A DNA stretch of 64,000 nucleotides from the NCBI GenBank assembly GCA_030762175.1, contig CM060840.1, positions 38,986,501 to 39,050,500 of the forward strand. Direction: 5' to 3'. A program made the position numbers and the translations under genes. Below are positions 48,230 to 61,130 of the stretch, piece by piece. This stretch comes from Metallyticus violacea. Taxonomy: Eukaryota; Arthropoda; Insecta; Mantodea; Metallyticidae. Under the pieces are notes generated by a model that ran no database searches, was not told the origin of the DNA, and saw only the letters and a list, made by a program, of their open reading frames with translations. Numbering within the stretch: the first letter of the stretch is position 1; every line of letters starts with the position of its first letter.

Positions 48230-49560
48230 CGTCCAATTGCATATAAAGTTTACTTCGTCTTTGCTTCGTCTTATTCAGTTACTCTCAAAGAGTTAGTTAG
48301 ATGTTTAAAATGGTACTTTAAATGATATTCACTGAGTTTATTGATGAGTATAGACTACTTTGTTTATTTTTGTGCATATCGCTCCAAAAGCAAGAGGAAG
48401 CTTGGGAACTTGTCGCTGGAAGCAAATGTTAGTTCGAAATGAGACTAGTATCCAAATATAATGCTATACACTGTGGTAGACTCGGGACGTGATACAGCGT
48501 CGGAAAGCGTGCGTTGCTTGCAATATAAATGATTGGGAGATGTAGTAGTGTGGTGCTTTAGATGGGGACGTGAACAGAATCCCGCCGCTGATTGCTAAGG
48601 TCTCTCGGAATAAGAGATAAGTTACAGGAAACGCAAGACGGGGCAAACAAACCGTGATAACACGACGTCTTGCTCACCCCAGCGCAAGAACAACCCCTGC
48701 GTCCCTTTCCTTCCAGCTTAATTGTGATATATTTTATTCAATAAACTGCATTTCGCAGAGAGCACTCTCGCTATGGATGCTTTTGCTCATGGTATATCGA
48801 ATCAGCTGAAGAACAGAGAGGATCTGTAGCAAAGCGTAATTGCAGGCGGAAGGAAGATTTAGAGGGTAAGTTTGCGTGACGTACGTACTATATCTGCGTC
48901 ATGTTCATACAATTTAAACATACAATTAAATAATGCTCGTGGAAGTTAAAGAGCATACTAAAAACTGGCATAATTAATAGAGCATGCACAATATTAGTCA
49001 TCGAAAAGAGCTCTAACTTCGGTTTTGATTATTAGGAAGAGGCAGAATTTTAATAACCCAACGGTATTCAAATTATTCATTTAGTAAATGACTAGTAATT
49101 CTATAATCATTACTGATCATGATATATGAGTAAAATTTACCCAATATCTTCAAATAGTATTGTCAGAATTAGGATGTGAGGATGTCATATCAGGAAACAG
49201 GCCTTGTTTGACAAAACAGAAAAAGAATGCGAGAGAATATGTTTCAAAGTTCTCCTACAGAATAACGAAGCCATAGATAGTGGTGACAAGCTTGATGGTT
49301 CATTGCTGAAACTAGCACAACAAATGATCGCCCGCCATGTAAAAACGTTAAAAGAAAAACTATTCTTCAATACAGTGACCCATGACAGCGGAGATTCCCC
49401 ATTTTATTGAAGTTTGGCCGGGGCAACCATAATTTAGTAGCTTTACCAAGCGTTCGATGAGGCCATTTGGTTGATTATACAGTTCATATTAAGCCAAAGT
49501 GCTAAATATGGCTTGCTTCTCTGTAATAAAATCTACAGATTATCAGGAGAGGTGAGATGG
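48230..49560. other. Unassigned stretch with one protein-like plus-strand frame
   Basis: At 49180-49410 the plus strand is open for about 76 codons with charged, protein-like composition (FDKTEKECERICFKV, then LKLAQQMIARHVKTLKEKL). There is no ATG, no clear acceptor pyrimidine tract and no match that I recognise; it could be a mobile-element or gene fragment. A GC-richer patch at 48460-48720 is unassigned. Confidence 0.3.
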
Positions 49561-49614
49561 GATCAGATAATAGCTGCAGCATAATCTGAGTGCCCAGATG
49601 CATGATTGAATGAA

Positions 49615-49700
49615 GTACGTCGTTGCATGGTTAACTAACTGAAGTGCCAAGAGGAGTTGAGATAGATTCCCTGTGAGATCGAATCCCCACAAAAGTTGGT
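49615..49700 (+). mobile_element. Possible tRNA-derived SINE scrap
   Basis: GCATGGTTAACTAACTGAAG followed about 45 bases later by GAGATCGAATCCCC resembles A and B boxes at tRNA-like spacing. There is no second copy in the window to confirm a family. Confidence 0.3.
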
Positions 49701-51824
49701 AGAGATCCTAAAATATGAAATGTTTAATTAACTTAATAAATACAGGATAAACGTCTGAGAGCAGTGTAATACATTTGGGCATCGATGTATCTCATTTTTT
49801 GTTTTTTAATTCGCAGTCAGTACTTGTTCATGTGAATCGCTAAACAAAAAGGCGAAGTTCTTTGGTATTTTGATTATCATTTATGCCATAAGTGCCTTTT
49901 TAAAAGGAGTATTTGACTATGAAGGATCTTGAATTTAAGTTCCGCCCAATTAGTGGATAGATTTCAAGTATCACATTTTGAGCACCGAATTAATGATCCC
50001 ATTTTCATACATTATTCAGTTTTTTAAAAAAAATATAAGAGATCAACTTGAGGTATTGTAACAATTGACAGTCTGCATTTGTTTGTTTTCTGTTTCTTGA
50101 AGACAGTCTTCGTGGAATTTCAGTTTTAAAATGCTGATCGGTTGTTAAATGAGCCGAAGTCACACAATTTTTTGGTTCTTGATTCTTTTTAGATGATGGT
50201 AAAATGTGTCATCAGGTGACAAATGGTTGATGAGAATACAATTTGAAAGGAAAACTATTCCCACAGTGGTTGAATTCAGTTTAGAACATAAAATTTAGCA
50301 TATTTTCGGTAAAAAAATTCAAGTTTGTTCGAGGAAGTTTTCATGAGCTTTAGAAAAAATGTTTCTTTGTGTGTCAGGCAATCACGTGGTACTAATTATT
50401 ACACTGAAGTATCTTATTGTTCACTGGCATTGCAGGCCTTCAAGCCTAATCCTTGAAAGTAGGAATGATAATCATTAGAATGTTTCTGAATTAATTAAGA
50501 ATCTGCAGCTAGGAATTCAAATTATATGAGCTGAGAAATCTCATTGATATTAATTTTTTCTACTTAAACGAGATTCATATGATCATAGAACAGACAAAAT
50601 TAGCGTGAAAAGGTGTATTCATAACATTATTATAAATTATTAAAATCTTAAATACATAAAATAGCTCCTTTAAAAACATTTTTGAAAGAGCATTTGACAG
50701 AATTTACAAATAATTCTACATATATGCCGAACACTTCATAAGATAATAAAACCAAACTTTATCAACACCCTTGACGTAATTATCATTATCGTTGTTATAA
50801 CTTTCATTACGAAATACATTTACCTCTAGCTCTTGGCATAAATGCTTAAAAATGAAAGAAAGAAAAAGGATTATAGTAAAGTAAGTAAACTAACTATTTA
50901 ATATGTTTAGGTTTGTGACTTATGCTTTATTCTTATTCTCTTTACTTTTGTTTGTTTCTTTGCTTCATTGTTCAAGATTTGCTTCCATGAAATATCTTAC
51001 GGGATAGTGTAGCTGAAAAATCATTCTCTTTTATTCTTAAATTCCTCTGTATTACTAATATTTTTTCTAAATAATCCTACTTTCTAAATTCGGAACATGA
51101 GACTTTTTTCCGCAGATCATTATATTGTGATACATAGCATGTCTTAAAATTAATTTTTAGTTTTTATTTGGTGCCAAAATCAAAATCATATCGCCAAATT
51201 AGCAAAACACGAGAATACTACCACAGTATTTATATCTCCAAGTCTAACGGTTTGCAAAATAATCTCACCATTTTCTGCTTAATTAAGTAGGGTTTCAATG
51301 AGCAAATATTTTTTACATTTAAATTACACTTTACTGTTACTACTTACTAAATAAATGACTGAAGATTCCGATACTACTGGAGTATTCTGGATGCTGAGAT
51401 GTTTGTGGTCTCACATACAAAAAAGTTATCCTCTTCCTCTTAAACATCATAATTATTAGTAACGATTTTTCCGACGCATGACCTAAAATAAAACCTGGTA
51501 GCTTTCCTGATGGTGCTGCTCAGTTAGTGGGACCAGAGACTGTGATTGTTTATTTTGCTTCATGGATGTAGCGGTGTTTTCCGATAATAGTATCTTTGAG
51601 TACTTACCACATGGGAAACGCAAAAATATGTTTTCATACAAATTCTGTTTGTTTATTTTTGTGCATCTGTTTTGCCATTGTCCAAAACGTGTCCTGCGTC
51701 ACCTACCATGCTATAGTTTTTTTTTACCAAATAAACATGGTTCGATATTCACAAATTGCAGCTCTTGGCATATAATGCTATAAAACGTTTTTGTCATGAA
51801 ACACGAAACGAAAGGGACTATACG

Positions 51825-51827
<3 letters not shown>
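49701..51827. other. Unassigned AT-rich stretch
   Basis: No coding, SINE or transposase signal that I can support. Confidence 0.4.
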
Positions 51828-51855
<28 letters not shown>

Positions 51856-51856
51856 A
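51828..51856. repeat. (CT)n microsatellite
   Basis: About 14 CT units with one interruption. Confidence 0.9.
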
Positions 51857-52041
51857 AAACTATAACCCTTTGGCGCGAGTAACAATGAATATATTATTAG
51901 ATCGTACAAGTAATTCAATATGTCATATTCATCTAGAAGGACTTTAGTCACTGTAAATTTTTCTGCGATATTTACCATTGTTTAAGAATTAGGCGAATCC
52001 TTCACATAGTAAGTAGGGGAGCAAATAGGTTGCCAGTGATC

Positions 52042-52085
52042 TTTGTGTTTAAATGAAGAAATATATCTATTCATTTAAACACAAA
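52042..52085. repeat. Perfect 16-bp hairpin
   Basis: TTTGTGTTTAAATGAA (52042-52057) and its exact reverse complement (52070-52085) surround a 12-base loop. There is no T-run or gene next to it, so it is not a terminator. A cruciform or relic of a small inverted repeat is possible. Confidence 0.8.
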
Positions 52086-54828
52086 CACATTTCATGAAGA
52101 AATATATTTTCTAAAAATAAAAAATAATAAATTTGTAACTTGATTTGTATGAGACTAAAAATAAAAGTTCAGTAACAGTAGTACTACTTTGCTATGGTTA
52201 ATGAAAGAAATGGCAGTAGTCAGTTTTTCACAAAATGTCAAGAGCCAGAACTCATTGCAGTTAAATAAGTAGACGTTATGCACTCTACGCTGGTATCCCA
52301 AAGTGCAATATGAACTGCAAATCTCTGTGTCACACACAAACACACTCACATGCGTGTGTGCATGTTAAAATGTATTTTCAATAGTACAAACTCATTCAAT
52401 TGCAGATACACAATTTAATGCAATGTCAGTATTGTTCTGTAAAACCCCTCGACTATCCCATAGCTTCTGTACAGATGCTTATAAAGCCATCCTTGTGAAA
52501 GAATCTCCAGCAAAACTCCTGCTTTCCTAAAACTCGCACTATAAGAACAAGCTCTAGGCCTGCTGTAAATCGGTTGACAATGAGAATCAACTCTGTAAAA
52601 AAACAAAATAGGCTGATTTCTACTGAAAAATAAAAGCATGTCAGAGCTCATTCCATACTATTTGCCAGTTCACAGTCATTTTTATTTTCAAAAGTCATGC
52701 TAGGGTTTAAGAGTTGGCTAAAATGCGTTCACAAGTGGGGGGAAAGTCCATTATAAGTAAACATTAAAATAACATGACATAAGTAATAAATAAATATATT
52801 TATAACACATCTAATTCAGATAGACAATAAGGCTCTAACAAAAATATGGAACTTTCTGAATTATGTTGTTCTACCTCTAAATTTACTCTTCCCTCCTCTT
52901 CAGTAAATGCGAGAAAAAAGTTGTACTGTCCTTAACGTTCTATATATTATATATAATAAATTTATTATGCGTTATAAAAGTGAAACTTTTAAATTTATAT
53001 TCCTAAAATGTTAAAAAACAATCAGATAGATCAAACTGTTGGCAGCGATATTACACGTCGCTACTATCCATTGGCCCAGTGTAGAATCTATTTGGATCAT
53101 ACTAGACTATCTTCTGTGGGATTGCCAACATAGGCGTATTACATTCATAACAGAGACTACCTTGTTCATTTGTACTATTGGAGCAGTTCCTTACGGGTAT
53201 GGAAACGCAATAAATGCTAAGTGTCTCAAACACTTGAGATTCCAATTTGTCATCTATAGAACTTTCAAATTGACGTTATCCCTGAGAGTGCAAACCGCAT
53301 GACTGCAATAAGCGTGTTATCGGCCACCTGAGTAGGATCTCATTGAATATGTTGGAAACTCATGACCATGTGCTATCACAAAGCTTTCATCTTTTATGAA
53401 AATTTGCATTAGTTCTTGCTGTGAAATTGACGAAATTTCTCTATTTGTGTTGCCTTTTAGTTCTTCCAACATATGCGTGCTATTTCGATACACTTTATTT
53501 ATTTATCGTGAATTTATTAAAGCCTCTAAAAACCAAATATGTTTAAAAACGTTAGTGCTTTAGTACTTTAAATCTGTTTAATTTACAGAGCTACAACTGT
53601 TTGAACTTCTTTTTTAATGAATATGTTAAGCTTCATCTGCAATTTTGGCCATGGACTGCGCCTAAGTTTTACAAGGAAAAAGAAAAAAAAAGTTTATAAT
53701 AGCAAACATGAATAATTTAGACTTTAGTATCTTTTGTTTTGTATACAGAATGACCAAAAACCGCATCGCGGAGGTTCGCATACCCAGGTGGCCTGGAGCA
53801 TTTCATCGGAGACAGTTATTTACCTAAGAGGCGTTAGAAAAACGTTCTTTGTTTCTCATATCGTATGTCCATCATGCGCAGGTGGGATGTTTACCTGTGT
53901 TTTACTGTAAGCGGTAGTTTGCTAGAAAAATCAAGGGAAAAAAAAAAAACACTTTACTAAATGGAGACCTAAAAGCAAGATGCATGCGAATAGTATGTCC
54001 TTGTTTTTCCAACGAACTTTTCGATATAATAATAAGCCTGTGCTTCTTTTCAAAGTTTAAAAAGTTGCACGAGATAGGATAACGTTTAAAGTTTACGAAT
54101 ACACAGTTTCTGAGTTTTTATACATTTTAATAAAATGTAAACTTTATTAGATCTATCTTGACGATACACGGAAACAGTTAATTTGACACTAATAAGCATT
54201 TGGTTTTTAAAATTTTGTAGTTTGCGTTTTAGGACGTAAATCCAAAGCAGTTATTTCATAAAGTGGGATACCTTATTTATTGCAAAATAGAAAGAGAGCA
54301 TGCAGTTTTAGTAATTAAGATGCCATTGATACTCAGTAAAATTGTAATAAACCATACTTTGTTTAAAGAAATGTTAAATTTGATTGCACTTGTGTCTTTA
54401 AGACTAGATGATTGGCTAAATAAAGAGTTTAAAATACAGTCATTCTTTTGGTGAAGTCTATAATTCATATGAGGTTTGGAACAAATTATGAGAATAAATA
54501 TAGTTAGAGATCGATTTGTAGGATTTTTTTTTCAAAAGTAAGAGGTATCTTTCATTACTCACATTTTCTTTATCTTCCACAATCTTAAAAGTTCTTACTT
54601 ATTAACAACAAATAGGATTTTTTGCATCACCATGAAATGGTCCATATGTATATTTTTGAAGATGTTGAAAACAAGGTGAACAACGTTTGCTTTTACATAA
54701 ATGGTTATTGTTATTTGAATATACTTCAAAATTAAACTATATTTTTATCAAGAATTGAAACACTGAAAATATCACATTCATACAGAATGGTGTATTTCCT
54801 CACATCTTAAACCTACCACATTATCTTC
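52086..54828. other. Unassigned stretch
   Basis: A CA/TG-rich patch lies at 52335-52370. The frame at 53039-53302 (plus) is unrecognised. At 53742, ATACAGAATGACCAAAAACC resembles a mariner-type terminal repeat followed by a GC-richer 160 bases, but no opposite end was found. Confidence 0.35.
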
Positions 54829-54834
54829 TGTACA

Positions 54835-55130
54835 GTCTGTCCTGGTGGTCTAGTTGTAGCCATACTTGCCTCGTAGACCCAAGTAAACCTCGCGGGTTTA
54901 AGCCCGGTCAGTGTCGATTGTTTTTTGGGCTTAAAAATCCTAAATATGACTTCCTTCGGAAGGGAATTAAGAGCATGGATCCCGTGTAGCTCATTTGCGG
55001 CATGTAAAATAATTTCAACCCTGAAAGAAGAGGCATCTGAGCAAATTTATCAGCCTTTTCACGGACTAAATTGAATGGAGCGCTGATGACCTGAGATGTT
55101 AAAGAGCATCCTTGAGTACCAAATCAACAA
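54835..55130 (+). mobile_element. SINE-A copy, diverged
   Basis: Starts GTCTGTCCTGGTGGTCTAGTTG with a worn A box, has a B-box-like GGGTTTAAGCCC, then the family body (CTTCCTTCGGAAGGGAA, and CGCTGATGACCTGAGATG) to about 55130. It is the most diverged SINE-A copy here. A target duplication is uncertain (GTACAG on both sides at most). Confidence 0.85.
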
Positions 55131-55137
55131 CTTTACG

Positions 55138-55338
55138 TACAGAATATTGAAAAGAATGGTTCATTTGTTCAAGAACAAAATGGTGGACATCTATATCTTC
55201 TAGGATGAAGGTGTGGAAATAGGTTATTATGCAAAAAAATCCGAAAGTTTATTAATTAATTAGCTAATGCCACAATTTTAAAACTTACATAGCAATGTAA
55301 TCAATTATCGTTCCTCCTTACTTTCGAAAAACTCTGTA
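55138..55338. mobile_element. Possible short mariner-type MITE
   Basis: CAGAATATTGAAAAG at 55140 and, inverted, CAGAGTTTTTCGAAAG ending at 55336 are each bordered by TA. Size is about 197 bases with no coding capacity. The inverted match is short and imperfect, and the left edge overlaps the uncertain right flank of the SINE, so this is tentative. Confidence 0.25.
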
Positions 55339-58300
55339 TACCTGACAAAGTCTCCCGCAAAAACTACAAGATGTTACGTGCACATGCATTGTAGGCATAA
55401 CAACAGGCTTTTCTCGCTACGCAACCGCCCTCTACTGGCCCATAACTTAAATGTCACTGTAATTTTCTTGGTTAAAGTAAAAGAAAAAGTACTGCATTTT
55501 GAGAATAGGAAACCTTTGTTATTTGGAGAAAAATGAGTTAATACGTCAGTGCGAATTTGAATCTTCCTTTTGCCCAGGAATATGACTTGAGAATCGTTAA
55601 ACTCCACGGTACTTAACAGGGAATACCACTAAGTATTTGGCCATTAAAAAAAAAGAAAAAGAAAGTTTGATTTTTTATGCATTAAAAGTGACTTTGGTTC
55701 ATTGCTGAACTTTTTAAAATAACTTTTCTTTTTTTAAAACCATTTTAAGATCGAGGGGCCATATTTAACTTAGCATGTACAGCCCTTTAAATACCGAGTT
55801 TATTATTGAATAGCTTTTGTTCTCTAAAGTACTTTTTGGCATCTCCAAATTGATCCTAGAGCAACAATTTTTATGTGATTTGCTTTATAATTAAATTAAC
55901 TTTTAGATTTAGTATAAATAATAGCTTTACAAAATGTAATGCAAATTTAAAAAATCATAAAACATTACAATAAAATAACAAAATGTAATAAAGATATTTT
56001 ATATCTACTAAAAGTATTTAAATTTTAAATTTCCATCTTGGAATTTTAAAGTTCACAAAGGTAAAACATTGTTCTTTTATGCTTATAACTTTTTTGAAAG
56101 AATTTTGAATTTTTATATTAAAAGTAATTAAATTTTAAGTATATTAAAATCATCATCATAATTTTGTTAAAACATTTTGCAGCGGTGCTTTTTCTTTGTT
56201 CTTTTCTTGCATGGTATAACAATAATCGAAACTGCTTTAAAATTACAGCTTTTTTTCTCAAGCGAATATCACACATAAATGACAATTCATTGCTATTATA
56301 TTCTCCAGGATATTTTTTTATTAGTCACCATTCTCATCCCAATTTACGGCTCTCTTTTCAATGTATTCCTCTCCACCTTAATGGGTTTGTTCTCATAACA
56401 AACGAACAACAATGGACTCTTTGAAAGCAAATTTCTGCGGCAATATTTTCTTTTTGTTATTCTTGGGTGAAATAAGAAGACGGTTCATAAAAGTACTGAA
56501 TGATTGAGCGGGTAGAAGGGTGTCCTCCCACGACACTTTGAACTCGAAGCAAAATGAGGATATGGGAAGGAAGAATTAAGTAACCGTGTGGTATTGCAAT
56601 GAGAATGGCGTTCGAGGAGGAAGAACAAAGTCTATTTCAAGCTTTCTTATAGCTCGTGCCATAATATTTATTCATGAATCATTTTTAAAGAAACGCCCCG
56701 TTTTATTTCTTCTTCTTCTCTGCCAAAACAGTTAGTTAAAAGTTTCTTCCTAATCTTTTCTTTTTATTATTTCGCGTTTTTCTTCACCTTCTCCTACTCC
56801 ACAAGATCAAAGCGGATGCTAAATATAAAACTAAACACCCGCCACATGCTTCCTCTCATCGCTATCTGCACGCCCCCGCTTTGCTTTTTTCTTCTTTTAT
56901 TTCTCTGCAAACGTCTCGAGGCGTTTTATTTGCGACATTTTTCCTCTCGCCATCTCTGTCAGAAAAATGTTTATTTCTTGGGAGGACTTTGTAGCTGCAG
57001 TTACACAAAGAGGGGTGATTCGTTGCACATTCCAGGGCGTAAATAAGGCGTCGCTAATTATGAGAAAAGCCACAGGCTTGCACTTGTTCATACGTGTGTG
57101 CATGTAACTGGGAGCAGGAAACACACTGCCTCTGAATTTCCTCTAGAATGAAATAGGTGAGAAACAATGCATTCATGAAACAATATCATTTTATTATTAG
57201 CCTCTTATTTTAATTTTTATAATTTAATGAATATTTCTTCTTCTTTGTCCGTTAGACCTTTTCCAGTCCCTGTTACTCGCCTTTAGGGGAGCAAATTATC
57301 TCTGCATATATTTACACACAAGGTTTTCATTTAAAATTTTCCAGGTTGCATAACTACCTATTTAACATAAATTAAATTGAAACAAAATATACATTAACTT
57401 TGTTATTGAGTGGGAAGTTTAAAAGCAACATTGATTACATTTTGGGATCAACCCCTCACTGTCAGACACCCCTCTCCCTTTGAAATTTCAATTGACAACT
57501 CAACCTTTTGATGTGCTATGTATTACGGTTTCGTACCTGTATAATCAAAGTTCGACGCCCTCCAGCTAATGTCTGAACAAGTTTTAGCTTTTGCATATAC
57601 TGGAAGGGAAACCCTAAATATTGGCGGAAGATTTACAGTACGGGAGAAGAATGTAATGTAATGTAATACACATATTGAATTCGGCTTGAAAATCGTAAAA
57701 TTATATAACACGCAAATCTCTGGAATATATATTTGAACTAGCATAAAGTCATAAAAGAATGGCCCAATAAACATACAGTGAATTGAATGAAAGATTAACA
57801 CAAAAGTATACATTAATAAATTCTCCCTCTTGCACATAGATAAAAGAGTTTTAATGCTGCCCTAATTAATAATTCACCTTTACTCATTAGTTTTCAAATA
57901 CAAATTTCCTGCGCATTAAATGAATTACAGAGAACTCAACATCAATATCATCAAATACAATTTTATACATTACATATTGTTTTATGACATATGGCACTAG
58001 TCACAGGGAAGCTTTGGAAAAGGCTCCGGGCCTAACAATTTTGAATAGAAACTGTAAACCCAACTGTCCCAAAAACTACTATCAGTGAGGAGAAAAAGAC
58101 TAGAGAGTATGTGCCAGTCAAAATGGTTAGGTCACAGCTAGATATAACTTCAATAGACTACATAACCAATAGGAACCATATTAGCTGGCGAGCCATTCTG
58201 ACGTGACAGATGAATAGGATGGGGAAGGGGAGAGAGGAAAAGCATGGGAAAGAAAGGAATTGTGCGCAAACATGCCAAAATACTTGAACCTTAGTAAATT

Positions 58301-59017
58301 ACTGGTATCGCATCTTTTGTTTTGCCTGGCAACCTGGATTGTTGTTTGAATTTGGACAGAACAAAAAATAACAGTTTTTAGTAAAAATAAAATTGTTAAT
58401 ATTACATAATATGGCCAATTTAGGAATTTCTGACCGATCCGCTTAAATTCTGATCCTATAGGATTTACATAGTATTTAAACAATCTAATACCAAAATGCA
58501 ACTATTACATTAAATGCTCAATAGGTTTTTAATAGCATTATTCTCACCAAACTCAATCAACATAATAACCGTCCAGGTTTTCAGACAAGATTGGAAAGGC
58601 GTCATTGTAATTTCAAAGTTAGTATGACTGGGGATGATGATACATTTTACTTTAAATTTCCCTCCCAGTAACTTAATCCGGGAAGTTTGGAAATGAAAGC
58701 TGTGTAATGTACAGCAAGGTTACTAGCGCCAAGTCAAACTATCGTAGATGTCTGCAACCCGCTGACATTTCTAACTGGCTGACAGGGTTCTAGAGTCGTC
58801 CTAGCTAACGTTAACACACTGTGATCTTTCGCTGCTGTGCTTTGGGGGTATAATAAAAATGGGATTCGACTCGATATGAAAACCACTGCTGTAAAGTATT
58901 TATATACATTGAGGGACCTTGAATGATTGGTAAGTCCAATGTCAGGGCAACCTCGAAGACATCACAGACACAAAAAGACGCAGACACAAATGAAAACGTG
59001 TAATGAAGTTAAATAAT
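55339..59017. other. Unassigned stretch
   Basis: Minus-strand frames of about 105 codons at 57523-57837 and 58181-58501 and a GC-richer area at 56480-57130 hold no domain that I recognise. The end of the first (VYAKAKTCSDISWRASNF) and of the second (FLSHAFPLSPSPSYS) look more complex than their AT-rich beginnings and could be debris of unknown repeats. Confidence 0.3.
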
Positions 59018-59165
59018 GGAAGGTGAATCTATGGCATTTACCTTTTTTGCTAACGGGCTGAGAAATCCATAGTGAACCTAAGTCAGGTTAGTTGGGTCGC
59101 AGGATTTGAACCTGGGACCTCCCGAATATGAATCCCAGGTGGTACCATTTGAGCCAACCCGATCG
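59018..59165 (-). mobile_element. tRNA-derived SINE (SINE-E)
   Basis: The minus-strand head at 59165 reads GATCGGGTTGGCTCAAATGG with a B box CCCAGGTTCAAATCCTG and a CCTGGGATTCAT anticodon-like arm between. The body continues CTTAGGTTCACTATGG to about 59018. A single copy is present in the window. Acceptor-stem pairing is poor, so it is a SINE or worn tRNA pseudogene, not a functional tRNA. Confidence 0.6.
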
Positions 59166-60894
59166 GTTTATTGAATATTGATATAGAGAAAACTCGTATT
59201 TTATCCAAATATATTTTACTTAACAAACATACAAGCTCATTTTATTTTTATACGAATAAAATTATTTGTCAAAAATTAGAAACTAATTTTTTGTGTATAC
59301 ATGAATTTTTGCTGCAGATAATTGTAAGTTTCATATTTGCATTTCATTTACACATAAAATAACTTTATATTAAAAATAATTACCTGTATACATAACTAAT
59401 GCAGTGTTGGTGGCTGTAAAAACTCTTGATGTTTTATTTAAGTGAGTGGAAACAAACAGCTTTGAAAAATAAAGAGAGAAACAAATTTCGATTGTTCATG
59501 ACCGTAGCCGACACCCCATCTTTTAACTGGTGCACAAGTATCCTGTACAATGTGTACATATTATAGAACTACTAATTATTAGATCAGTTTTTGGTAATAC
59601 TGTATCTTTGTTTTTAGATTTTTTTCAGCTTTGGGAAGGCTTCTTATATTTTAGTTATTATGTAGTATTATGTATCCATTGATTTTATTAAATATTAACG
59701 CGACTTTTAAGGAGACACCTAAATAAAATTTGGAAATTTTCAATTTTACATCTAGATGTTTTATATGTTAAACCCTTTCTATTCAGATTTTTAATGTTTT
59801 CTGCACCAACTTTTCGGCCAAATTGACTCATTTTCACTAGTTTTATATATTCATTCATTCCTTTTTTCAGTTGAAAGTTATTGCTAAAATTCTATCTCAT
59901 TCCATATAAGTTGATATTTTTCTACAAAATTTGTAATGCCTTACACAAAAGCTACCATTAATTTTTAATTATGTTGATAACTTTAAGAACTTAAATATGT
60001 ATATAGGTACAAAATCATGGAAAATTAGTAACTGTACTAAATTAGTGAATGTACTAAATATTTTAAATTATATTTTTATCTTTACAGAACAATGCACGCT
60101 AATCTATATTAATCAAAGGTATACAGAATGTCTTAAAAAATAGATAGTAGGTTTTGAATGCAGGCAAGCATACTGAAAGTTAAAGCCAAGAAAAAATATG
60201 TTTGAAGTTTTAGATACCTAAACGCTAAAGACCAAGATAGGGAAATAGGAATTGCAGACACTAAAAATTATTGCTAAAATAAATATTCCAAAGAGCATTG
60301 ACGTATGAAACTTATCACGGAGGTTCTCTGGAATTAAATTTTTTTTAAATTTTTTAGAACAAACATTGCATTTTTTCACTTCGGTGTAAGCAAGTAAGTT
60401 AGCGATGCATAATGAAACATCAGAAATTCTATAACTCACTATAAAACTGTTAGGGTAACGTTGAAAACATATGGCAGCTGTTTTATTAAATAATTTTGAT
60501 TGAAATAAAAATAAAATGGTTATTAAAATTAATTTTTTCTATTTTTTAATAAAATGGTGATATTTGTAAACTTTTGCAATTCATTGTATGTTATATTATG
60601 TCAATTATATAAATATAATAGTTTAGTGGGTAGTTTAGTATTTTTGTTTAACTTTTTTGGAGTTTTTAAAATGTTTGAGCTAATTTTGTAGAAAAGTTGC
60701 TGTCATTTTGTAGATAATTGTTTATACATTTTAGATAATTAAAGCCCAGGCCTTTTCATTACCATTTTTTTCTTCAAAGAGCATAATGTAGTAGTTTATT
60801 TCAACACATATAACTATTGCTCCATCTCAGCCTTATATAAATAAGACCAAGAACTTCTAAACTCGGAACACCCCTATGCCGCCCCTTTGTTGTT
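59166..60894. other. Unassigned AT-rich stretch
   Basis: At 60120, TATACAGAATGTCTTAAAAA resembles a mariner terminal repeat, without a visible partner. No coding signal. Confidence 0.35.
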
Positions 60895-61130
60895 CCAGTG
60901 GAGATGATGGTAAAGGTGATGTGGTTATAGTGAACCGGGGGATCCTTAAACCTATGAATGAACGAAATGAATTAATAATAACGCAAATGAGCTCGTAGTC
61001 CTTAACGCCTTAAAGTTACCTGGCATTTCTTTCTTAGGGCAAGGAAAAACTCCGAAAAGAAACCTTACCAGGCAGCTTGACATGACCTGGAATTGAACCA
61101 AGACTTCCGGATTACCAATCGCAGAGATCA
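60895..61130 (-). mobile_element. SINE-C copy (tRNA-derived)
   Basis: Minus-strand B box TTGGTTCAATTCCAGG near 61090 follows GCGATTGGTAATCCGGAAG. The body (GAGTTTTTCCTTGCC, then AACTTTAAGGCGTTAAGGAC) matches the plus-strand copy at 15715-15885 in order and spacing. The A box is not clearly preserved. Together the two copies define the family. Confidence 0.65.

Noticed and set aside
53039..53302. Plus-strand frame with an HWP...LLWD pattern recalling transposase ends
   Set aside because: The catalytic SPDLNP-type block is absent and the match is only a few residues.
53742..53900. Mariner-like end ATACAGAATGACCAAAAACC
   Set aside because: No second end, no transposase sequence and no second copy in the window.
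57523..58501. Two minus-strand frames of about 105 codons
   Set aside because: Residue use is typical of chance AT-rich frames, and no motif is recognisable.
59085..59165. Possible functional tRNA gene on the minus strand
   Set aside because: Good B box and an anticodon-like arm, but poor acceptor pairing; a SINE or pseudogene is more likely.
60118..60140. Second mariner-like end TATACAGAATGTCTTAAAAA
   Set aside because: Too short and alone; no partner repeat seen.
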